A DNA stretch of 21,273 nucleotides from Chitinophaga pinensis (GTDB lineage Bacteria; Bacteroidota; Bacteroidia; Flavobacteriales; Flavobacteriaceae), in contig CALPNL020000008.1 of the NCBI GenBank assembly GCA_943324925.2, positions 1 to 21,273 of the forward strand, read 5' to 3'. Shown here piece after piece: positions 16,329 through 21,273 of the stretch. Numbering within the stretch: the first letter of the stretch is position 1; each line of letters starts with the position of its first letter. The translations under genes were made by a program, and so were the position numbers. The notes beneath the pieces are model-generated. The model made no database searches, had not been told where the DNA came from, and saw only the letters and a program-made list of their open reading frames with translations.

Positions 16329-17903
16329 ATGAAAATCAAACCCAATTATTTTCCTGTAGTATTATTTGGGACTTTAGCATTAGGAATAGTGCTTGGGGCA
16401 ACTCTTAATTTTCCTCAACAAGGCAATTCATCTGCCTCTGAAAATCACAGAAATAAGCTAAATAAATTAATCGATTTTATCGACAATGAGTACGTTGACC
16501 AAGTGAATACCGATTCTATTGTTGATCTAGCGGCCTCCAATATTCTTGATAAACTAGACCCCCATTCTGTTTATGTTCCTAAAAAAGAACAAACGCAACT
16601 TGCCGAAACCATGAAGGGCGATTTTGTGGGAATTGGAGTTAATTTTTATATGTTAAATGACACCATAGCAGTTGTAAATCCTGTGGTAGGAGGGCCTTCT
16701 GAAAAAGCAGGAATAAAATCGGGGGATCGGATTTTGTATGCGAATAAAGAAAAATTATTTGGAAGAAAACTAACTTCGGAAGATTTATATTCTCGATTAA
16801 AAGGGGAAAAAGGAACCGATGTTGCGCTGGTGGTTTATAGAAAAAGTGAAAACAAAAAACTTCAAGTCCAATTAAAACGAGATGTTGTTGCTATTGAAAG
16901 TGTGGCTGCTGCCGTAATGATCAATCCAACTTTAGGATATATAAAAATCAATCGATTTGCTGAAACTACACATGACGAATTTAAAAAAGGATTGGTTGAA
17001 TTAAAAAAACAAGGGGCAAAATCATTGGTAATTGATGTTCGAGATAATGGTGGTGGCTACATGGAAATTGCAGCTGAAATTGCCGACGAATTGTTAAAAG
17101 ACAAGCAGTTAATAGTTTTTACAAAAAATAAAAAAGGGAAAATAGACAAGACCTATGCTACTGAAGACGGGGAATTTGAAACCGGCACCGTCTTTATTTT
17201 AATTAATGAAAGTTCTGCTTCCGCAAGTGAAATTTTAGCGGGTGCAATTCAAGATAACGATAGGGGATTAGTAATTGGTCGTCGATCATTTGGAAAAGGG
17301 CTAGTTCAACGAGAAATGAATTTCCAAGACGGATCCGCGGTTCGGCTCACCATTGCTAGATATTATACCCCAACAGGGCGTTCCATTCAAAAACCGTATC
17401 AAAAAGGAATCGACGATTACAATAGCGATTTTGATAAACGATTGATCGGTGGGGAATTGTATAAAAAAGACAGCATTAAAGTAGATCCGAAACTTAAATA
17501 TAAAACACCGAAAGGCAAGATTGTTTATGGCGGCGGCGGAATTGTACCCGATGTTTTTGTTCCTTTAGAAGTGGAACATGGCGACGAAGGGGTCGTTTAT
17601 TTAATGCAATCTGGAGCGGTTGGCTATTTTGTTTTTGAAGAATTAGATAAAAGCAGAAAGCAATTTCAGGGATTGAAACTAGCGCAAGTAGTTTCAAAAA
17701 TAGACAACGCGGATATTTATTATGAAAATTTCAAAAAATATTTGTCAAAAAACGGGCTGGTTTTAAAATTAGAAAAAGACAAAAAGTTGGTAAAAAGATA
17801 TTTAACAGCTGAATTTATAAGACAATTATTTGGCGAGAACAGTTATTATTCGCTAATAGTTAAGGAAGATCCGATGATAAAAAAAGTACAAATCCTAAAA
17901 TAA
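16329..17903 (+). CDS. S41 family C-terminal processing peptidase (CtpA/Prc-like, 524 aa)
   Basis: A periplasmic serine protease of the Tsp/CtpA type. Residues 7-27 are a hydrophobic signal anchor. A helical cap follows (IDNEYVDQVNTDSIVDLAAS, LDPHSVYVPK), then a PDZ domain about 95-180 (GDFVGIGV, VVGGPSEKAGIKSGDRIL) that would bind C-termini, and the S41 core about 190-370 (LGYIKINRFAETT, LVIDVRDNGGGYMEIA). The catalytic dyad is S298 in NESSASASE and K323 in SFGKGLVQ, 25 residues apart as in E. coli Prc and Bacillus CtpB; Q327 matches the third active-site residue of CtpB. The C-terminal 150 residues are a family extension. Its start abuts the dCMP deaminase stop with no gap. Substrates are unknown. 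Confidence 0.95.
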   Translation: MKIKPNYFPVVLFGTLALGIVLGATLNFPQQGNSSASENHRNKLNKLIDFIDNEYVDQVNTDSIVDLAASNILDKLDPHSVYVPKKEQTQLAETMKGDFVGIGVNFYMLNDTIAVVNPVVGGPSEKAGIKSGDRILYANKEKLFGRKLTSEDLYSRLKGEKGTDVALVVYRKSENKKLQVQLKRDVVAIESVAAAVMINPTLGYIKINRFAETTHDEFKKGLVELKKQGAKSLVIDVRDNGGGYMEIAAEIADELLKDKQLIVFTKNKKGKIDKTYATEDGEFETGTVFILINESSASASEILAGAIQDNDRGLVIGRRSFGKGLVQREMNFQDGSAVRLTIARYYTPTGRSIQKPYQKGIDDYNSDFDKRLIGGELYKKDSIKVDPKLKYKTPKGKIVYGGGGIVPDVFVPLEVEHGDEGVVYLMQSGAVGYFVFEELDKSRKQFQGLKLAQVVSKIDNADIYYENFKKYLSKNGLVLKLEKDKKLVKRYLTAEFIRQLFGENSYYSLIVKEDPMIKKVQILK

Positions 17904-17918
17904 AGTTCAACTTATTTT
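17897..17918. terminator. Candidate bidirectional terminator between the S41 peptidase and flavoprotein genes
   Basis: Convergent stop codons are only 8 bp apart. The spanning sequence forms an AT-rich hairpin: AAGTT paired with AACTT around a short loop, extended after one bulged A by AAAAT against ATTTT. The A-tract on one side and T-tract on the other would give a U-run in either direction. The stem is weak because it has a single G-C pair. Confidence 0.4.
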
Positions 17919-18520
17919 TGAATTTTGTCGTGACTTTGAGATTGAATTCCGTTATTCCACAAGGTTAATATGTCGGTTGCCACTGCAGCGCCACTTCCCG
18001 CAGCAATAGAAAGTTGACTTCTCCAACCGGCAAGTGTGCCTGCCACATAGATTCCTTCAGTGACCAGATGATCCGTATTTTTTAGTTGGATTCGTTGTTT
18101 TTCGGCGACTGCTTTTTTATGTGTTTCTACAAATTCCATTAACCCTTGAATGTCAAAAGTATTCGAGTAACCAATGGCCACCACAATCAATTTTGTAGGG
18201 TAGGCATTTTTATTGGTTACCACAATAAAATTTGGAAATTTACCTTCAATTCGGATTACTTTTTCCCCTTCAATTTGATCAATATGAGGGTATAATTCTG
18301 ATAATTGCTTTATGCTATCTTTTAATAAATCACTTCCTAAAGTTCCAGCCGGAATTCCATAGGCGTTATTAAATAGCGCTTCTTGCAGCGAAGATGTTTT
18401 TTGGTGGGTAAAGATTCCTATTTTTTTATTGGCCACAAATGGCTTTTTAACTGACGATCCTAAAACAAGCGCACAGGACATTCCAGACACACCACCGCCA
18501 ATAATTAAAGTATCGTACAT
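17912..18520 (-). CDS. Short thioredoxin-reductase-like FAD-dependent oxidoreductase (202 aa)
   Basis: The dinucleotide-binding motif LIIGGGVSGMSCAL (residues 5-18) and the C-terminal FAD motif GIYVAGTLAG (156-165), followed by QLSIAAGSGAAVATDIL, are those of thioredoxin reductase/AhpF-like flavoproteins. Typical members are about 310 residues; here the central NADPH-binding domain is nearly absent and there is no redox-active CxxC (the only cysteine visible, C16, is in the FAD motif). The first and last segments join in the order expected for the FAD domain alone, so it looks like a bona fide minimal family and not a truncation by frameshift. The start at 18520 is chosen because GGGVSG normally begins 6-8 residues in, and because an ATG at 18547 overlaps the upstream gene. 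Enzymatic activity is unknown. Confidence 0.75.
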   Translation of the reverse strand: MYDTLIIGGGVSGMSCALVLGSSVKKPFVANKKIGIFTHQKTSSLQEALFNNAYGIPAGTLGSDLLKDSIKQLSELYPHIDQIEGEKVIRIEGKFPNFIVVTNKNAYPTKLIVVAIGYSNTFDIQGLMEFVETHKKAVAEKQRIQLKNTDHLVTEGIYVAGTLAGWRSQLSIAAGSGAAVATDILTLWNNGIQSQSHDKIQK

Positions 18521-18527
18521 TAGAGAA

Positions 18528-18722
18528 TTATTTAGAACGCTCTTCAATTTTTTTAGACATTCTAAAAATTAATAGAATTAAAACCGCACAAATTGAGGCT
18601 ACAATTCCAATAAGCGCTACCGAATTTTTACTGTTGAATAAATTCGTATAATCAAGTAAGGTGATGTTAAAAATAATTAGTGCTAAGGCTATAACAACTA
18701 ATATGGATGTAAATATTTTCAT
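18528..18722 (-). CDS. Small two-helix membrane protein of unknown function (64 aa)
   Basis: Two hydrophobic segments, about residues 4-23 (FTSILVVIALALIIFNITLL) and 35-54 (ALIGIVASICAVLILLIF), separated by a short polar loop (DYTNLFNSKNS), with a basic C-terminal tail (RMSKKIEERSK). The start at 18722 is preferred to the ATG at 18746 because a perfect -7 promoter element (18744-18751) overlaps the latter. It lies between MarC and a minimal flavoprotein, with 7 bp to the next gene's start. I do not recognise a functional family; the hydrophobic pattern and intact frame support a real gene. Confidence 0.6.
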   Translation of the reverse strand: MKIFTSILVVIALALIIFNITLLDYTNLFNSKNSVALIGIVASICAVLILLIFRMSKKIEERSK

Positions 18723-18743
18723 TACTGATCTATTTGTAAGGCG

Positions 18744-18751
18744 CAAAAATA
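18744..18751 (-). promoter_or_regulatory. -7 element of the small membrane protein promoter
   Basis: TATTTTTG on the minus strand matches TAnnTTTG exactly, between the MarC stop (18765) and the ATG at 18722. The transcript would start near 18740 with an 18-nt leader. No clear TTG -33 element is seen, so this may be a secondary promoter for the small protein and the flavoprotein. Confidence 0.45.
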
Positions 18752-18764
18752 CTAAAAAAAGTAG

Positions 18765-19340
18765 CTACATAAATAAACCTTTAACATTACTGGCAAATAA
18801 TTTAACAGCAATAGCTAGAAGTACAATTCCAAACGTTTTTCTAATCACCCCTAATCCGTTTTTTCCCAACATTTTTTCAATTTTTGCTGATGATTTAAGT
18901 ACTATATATACCACTACAATATTTAATAAAATAGCCACGACAATATTTTCTGTAGCATACTGTGCCTTTAAAGAAAGCAATGTCGTCATTGTTCCGGCTC
19001 CTGCAATTAATGGAAATGCGATGGGTACAATTGAAGCAGAACTCGCCTCTTCATCACGATAAATACGAATTCCCAAAATCATTTCTAATGCTAAGAAAAA
19101 CAATACAAATGAACCCGCTACTGCAAATGAGTTTACGTCTAATCCGATAAGTTTCAATAGTCCTACCCCAGCAAACAAAAATACAATCATGATTATTCCT
19201 GCTACAATTGACGCTTTTTCAGATTCAATATGCCCATGTTTGGTTCTTAAATCAACAATAATTGGAATAGTTCCTACTATATCAATTACCGCAAAAAGCA
19301 CCATTCCAACCGTTGCAATTTCTTTAAAATCGAATTCCAT
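18765..19340 (-). CDS. MarC family (UPF0056) integral membrane protein (191 aa)
   Basis: Six hydrophobic segments with MarC-family motifs: LFAVIDIVGTIPII (15-28), a VAGSFVLFFLALEMILGI block near 74-91, and PIAFPLIAGAGTMTTLL (106-122), the most characteristic. MarC proteins are inner-membrane proteins of poorly known function; the E. coli multiple-antibiotic-resistance link was later withdrawn. The gene has its own promoter (19361-19394), is divergent from the DUF3109 gene, and precedes a small membrane protein and a minimal flavoprotein on the same strand. Confidence 0.92.
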   Translation of the reverse strand: MEFDFKEIATVGMVLFAVIDIVGTIPIIVDLRTKHGHIESEKASIVAGIIMIVFLFAGVGLLKLIGLDVNSFAVAGSFVLFFLALEMILGIRIYRDEEASSASIVPIAFPLIAGAGTMTTLLSLKAQYATENIVVAILLNIVVVYIVLKSSAKIEKMLGKNGLGVIRKTFGIVLLAIAVKLFASNVKGLFM

Positions 19341-19360
19341 AATTTGTCTGATTTAGAGTA

Positions 19361-19394
19361 CAAAAGTAGCTAATTTTAAAAGAAATTTTCCAAA
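19361..19394 (-). promoter_or_regulatory. Bacteroidetes-type promoter of the MarC gene
   Basis: On the minus strand, -7 TACTTTTG (19361-19368) and -33 TTTG (19391-19394) are both perfect, with a 22-bp spacer. Predicted start near 19357, leader about 17 nt. This is the best consensus promoter in the window. Confidence 0.75.
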
Positions 19395-19443
19395 ATGGTT
19401 ATTATTAAACTATTATTTTATAGAGGTAAATCAAAACTATAGT

Positions 19444-19451
19444 TATATTTG
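19444..19451 (+). promoter_or_regulatory. -7 element of the DUF3109 gene promoter
   Basis: TATATTTG matches TAnnTTTG exactly and ends only 4 bp before the ATG at 19456. With the usual spacing the transcription start would fall at or within a base or two of the ATG. No TTG -33 element is seen at the usual distance; the spacer region is A/T-rich. Confidence 0.55.
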
Positions 19452-19455
19452 CGGC

Positions 19456-20022
19456 ATGTTTCAAATAGGAAAAACCATAGTATCTGAGGACATTCTTGAA
19501 AAAGAATTCGTGTGTAATTTATCCGCTTGTAAAGGAGCTTGTTGCGTTGATGGAGATGCAGGAGCGCCTTTAAGTCAAGAAGAAATGTTAATTATGGAAT
19601 CTATTTTTCCAAAAGTAAAACCTTTTTTAAGAAAAGAAGGAATTGAAGCCATTGAAGCTCAGGGCACATGGACCAAAGGCAAAGAAGGCGATTTAGAAAC
19701 GCCATTAGTGGACGATAAAGATTGTGCCTATGTAATTTATGACGGAGCAACCGCACTTTGCGGCATTGAACAAGCCTACAACCAAGGAGTAATTGACTGG
19801 AAAAAACCTGTTTCTTGCCATTTATATCCCATTCGTGTGAAAGATTTTACCGAATTTGCCGCCGTAAATTATGACAAATGGGAAATTTGTGACGATGCCT
19901 GTTCTTTAGGAAAAGAATTGGAAGTTCCGGTTTACAAATTTGTAAAGGAAGCACTAATTCGTCGTTTTGGTGATGATTGGTATTTGGAACTTGAAAAAGT
20001 GGCTGAAGAAATTAAAAAATAA
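19456..20022 (+). CDS. DUF3109 family cysteine-cluster protein (188 aa)
   Basis: A cytoplasmic protein, common in Bacteroidetes, related to the YkgJ-type CxxCxxxCC cluster group. Nine cysteines are visible: C20, C25, C29 and C30 in VCNLSACKGACC, C90 in DKDCAY, C102 in LCGIEQA, C121 in SCHLYPIRV, and C145 and C149 in EICDDAC. The spacing suggests a zinc or iron-sulfur cluster site. No enzymatic activity is known for the family. The N-terminus (MFQIGKTIVSEDILEKEFVC) is standard, so the ATG at 19456 is likely correct even though the promoter element ends four bases before it. It is divergent from MarC, and is followed by the long intergenic region before nrdB. Confidence 0.92.
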   Translation: MFQIGKTIVSEDILEKEFVCNLSACKGACCVDGDAGAPLSQEEMLIMESIFPKVKPFLRKEGIEAIEAQGTWTKGKEGDLETPLVDDKDCAYVIYDGATALCGIEQAYNQGVIDWKKPVSCHLYPIRVKDFTEFAAVNYDKWEICDDACSLGKELEVPVYKFVKEALIRRFGDDWYLELEKVAEEIKK

Positions 20023-20064
20023 TTTCTTTTATTATTACCTCAAATTTTTTATAAAACAAAAATT

Positions 20065-20081
20065 TAAAATCCTAGATTTTA
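20065..20081. terminator. Short hairpin downstream of the DUF3109 gene, possible transcript end
   Basis: TAAAATC pairs perfectly with GATTTTA around a CTA loop (7-bp stem). It lies 43 bp past the stop codon but is not followed by a T-run, so it is not a classical intrinsic terminator. This gap (20023-20291) is otherwise very AT-rich and holds no gene that I can support. Confidence 0.25.
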
Positions 20082-20114
20082 CGGGACTTTAACAATTTTT
20101 ATAAATTTTAAATT

Positions 20115-20127
20115 ACTGATAATCAGT
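20115..20127. promoter_or_regulatory. 13-bp palindrome upstream of nrdB
   Basis: ACTGAT-A-ATCAGT is a perfect 6-bp inverted repeat around a single base, the geometry of a dimeric regulator site rather than an RNA hairpin. It lies about 80 bp upstream of the candidate nrdB promoter. No regulator can be named from this sequence. Confidence 0.3.
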
Positions 20128-20187
20128 TTATTAATAATAAATTTAAAAAATATCTGATGTTGATATGATTGTTAAAAACTAATGCCA

Positions 20188-20232
20188 ATTGTGAATAAGT
20201 TTGGCTTTTTTAAACCACGATTATTCACAATC
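20188..20232. promoter_or_regulatory. Pair of inverted DnaA boxes upstream of nrdB
   Basis: The 11-bp arms ATTGTGAATAA (20188-20198) and TTATTCACAAT (20222-20232) are exact reverse complements separated by 23 bp. Each contains TTATTCACA (20222-20230 on +, 20190-20198 on -), an exact match to the DnaA-box form TTATNCACA. The left box overlaps a perfect -7 element and the right box abuts a second near-consensus one. The arrangement suggests DnaA control of ribonucleotide reductase transcription, as is known for E. coli nrdAB; the extension here is inference. Confidence 0.55.
20196..20203 (+). promoter_or_regulatory. -7 element, candidate nrdB promoter P1
   Basis: TAAGTTTG matches TAnnTTTG exactly; a TTG at 20169-20171 lies 24 bp upstream. 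The leader would be about 85 nt. The element overlaps the left DnaA box. Confidence 0.45.
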
Positions 20233-20237
20233 TTTGT
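20230..20237 (+). promoter_or_regulatory. -7 element, candidate nrdB promoter P2
   Basis: AATCTTTG differs from TAnnTTTG by one base. A TTTG at 20200-20203 lies 26 bp upstream, slightly more than the usual spacing. The leader would be about 50 nt. It abuts the right DnaA box. Confidence 0.35.
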
Positions 20238-20291
20238 AGTTCAAATTTCAAAAATATTTCATCAATTTAATTAGATAAAAGTCAACCAATT

Positions 20292-21269
20292 ATGTCATCA
20301 GTAGAACCGATTTTACAAGAAAACAAAAACCGCTTTGTAATTTTCCCTATCAAGCACCATGATATATGGGAATGGTACAAGAAAATGGAGGCTAGCTTTT
20401 GGACTGCAGAAGAAATTGATTTGTCTCAAGATATTAATGATTGGAATAATAAATTGAACGACGAAGAGCGCTATTTTATTAAACACATTTTAGCTTTTTT
20501 TGCTGCTTCTGATGGGATTGTAAATGAAAATTTGGCGGAGAACTTTGTGAATGAAGTTCAATATGCTGAAGCAAAATTCTTCTATGGTTTCCAAATTATG
20601 ATGGAGAATATTCATAGTGAAACCTATTCGCTATTAATTGATACTTACGTAAAAGACGAAACCGAAAGAGATGAATTATTCAATGCTTTAGAGGTATTTC
20701 CTGCGATTAAGAAAAAAGCGGATTGGGCTTTAAAATGGATTGAATCGGATTCTTTTGCAGAAAGATTAATTGCCTTTGCAGCGGTTGAAGGGATTTTCTT
20801 TTCTGGAGCGTTTTGTTCTATATACTGGTTGAAAAAACGTGGTTTAATGCCGGGATTAACCTTTTCAAATGAGTTAATTTCTCGTGACGAAGGAGTTCAC
20901 TGTGACTTTGCAGTGCATTTACACAACCACCATTTGGTAAATAAAGTGCCTAAAGCAAGAATTCGTGAGATTATTGTAGATGCTTTAAATATTGAAAGAG
21001 AGTTTATTACAGAATCACTTCCGGTGAGTTTAATTGGTATGAATGCAGGTTTAATGACTCAGTATTTAGAGTTTGTTGCCGACAGATTACTAGTTGAATT
21101 GGGTTGTGATAGAGAATACAATACCTCAAATCCTTTCGATTTTATGGATATGATTTCCCTTCAGGGAAAAACCAATTTCTTCGAAAAGAAAGTGGCAGAA
21201 TACCAAAAATCGGGTGTGATGAATACCGATTCTCAAGCACAAAAAATTACTTTTGCCGCTGATTTTTAA
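20292..21269 (+). CDS. nrdB: Class Ia ribonucleoside-diphosphate reductase small subunit (325 aa)
   Basis: Houses the diferric-tyrosyl radical cofactor that drives reduction of ribonucleoside diphosphates to deoxyribonucleotides in complex with NrdA. All iron ligands can be placed by comparison with the eukaryotic-like R2 sequence it resembles: D43, E105, H108, E166, E200 and H203, with the radical tyrosine Y112 in ENIHSETYS. Further landmarks are FWTAEEIDLSQD (36-47), LAFFAASDGIVNENL (67-81), KKADWALKWI (141-150) and FSNELISRDEGVHCDF (191-206). There is no N-terminal ATP-cone, so allosteric control should reside in NrdA. The sequence is complete and ends 4 bp before the window edge; nrdA is expected just downstream but cannot be seen. 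The upstream region carries paired DnaA boxes. Confidence 0.97.
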   Translation: MSSVEPILQENKNRFVIFPIKHHDIWEWYKKMEASFWTAEEIDLSQDINDWNNKLNDEERYFIKHILAFFAASDGIVNENLAENFVNEVQYAEAKFFYGFQIMMENIHSETYSLLIDTYVKDETERDELFNALEVFPAIKKKADWALKWIESDSFAERLIAFAAVEGIFFSGAFCSIYWLKKRGLMPGLTFSNELISRDEGVHCDFAVHLHNHHLVNKVPKARIREIIVDALNIEREFITESLPVSLIGMNAGLMTQYLEFVADRLLVELGCDREYNTSNPFDFMDMISLQGKTNFFEKKVAEYQKSGVMNTDSQAQKITFAADF

Positions 21270-21273
21270 TATA

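Noticed and set aside
18521..18547. Alternative start of the short flavoprotein at 18547
   Set aside because: It overlaps the upstream gene and adds nine residues before the FAD motif, which usually lies at the extreme N-terminus.
18661..19062. 133-residue open frame on the plus strand
   Set aside because: It is antisense to the MarC gene and the small membrane protein; MarC motifs on the minus strand are decisive.
20188..20232. The 11-bp inverted repeat as an intrinsic terminator
   Set aside because: The 23-nt loop, lack of a following T-run, exact DnaA-box content and overlap with promoter elements fit a DNA-binding site better.

Overview
The window looks like chromosomal DNA from a low-GC member of the Flavobacteriaceae (Bacteroidetes). 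It carries secreted proteins with type B (CHU_C, 'gliding motility-associated') C-terminal sorting domains of the type IX secretion system (T9SS), a PorP/SprF-family protein, a DUF3109 protein, and Bacteroidetes-type promoters (-7 TAnnTTTG, -33 TTG/TTTG) instead of E. coli-type -10/-35 boxes. No tRNA, rRNA, CRISPR array, insertion sequence or phage gene was seen. Most of the content is core genome. The accessory-looking part is the surface-protein locus on the left.

Region 1 (1-8743, + strand) is a tight run of four genes with gaps of 18-30 bp: the C-terminal part of a large T9SS adhesin cut by the window edge, a PorP/SprF-type outer-membrane protein, an OmpA-family protein of TPR/PD40/carboxypeptidase-regulatory/OmpA architecture, and a second, complete 1293-residue adhesin. 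The two adhesins share a long paralogous segment but carry different internal tandem repeats: 3 x 66 residues in the first and 4 x about 90 residues in the second. The likely arrangement is one SprF-like helper and one peptidoglycan-anchored partner serving two secreted proteins.

Region 2 (8754-14001, - strand) holds a large outer-membrane beta-barrel protein of unknown function with its own promoter. Upstream of it lies a two-gene unit of an SSAT-like GNAT acetyltransferase followed by a monofunctional aspartate kinase.

Region 3 (14176-17903, + strand) has class I fructose-1,6-bisphosphatase, then a packed three-gene unit of HupE/UreJ-like membrane protein, dCMP deaminase and S41 C-terminal processing peptidase. 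Spacings are 1 bp and 0 bp.

Region 4 (17912-19340, - strand) has a MarC-family membrane protein, a 64-residue two-helix membrane protein and a short thioredoxin-reductase-like flavoprotein lacking the redox CxxC motif and most of the NADPH domain.

Region 5 (19456-21269, + strand) has a cysteine-rich DUF3109 protein that appears to be transcribed leaderless, then an AT-rich 269-bp intergenic region and nrdB. The nrdB upstream region contains two exact DnaA-box sequences (TTATTCACA) as an 11-bp inverted repeat overlapping the candidate promoters. This is the most interesting regulatory signal in the window. The dCMP deaminase and nrdB both feed dNTP synthesis but lie in separate transcription units.
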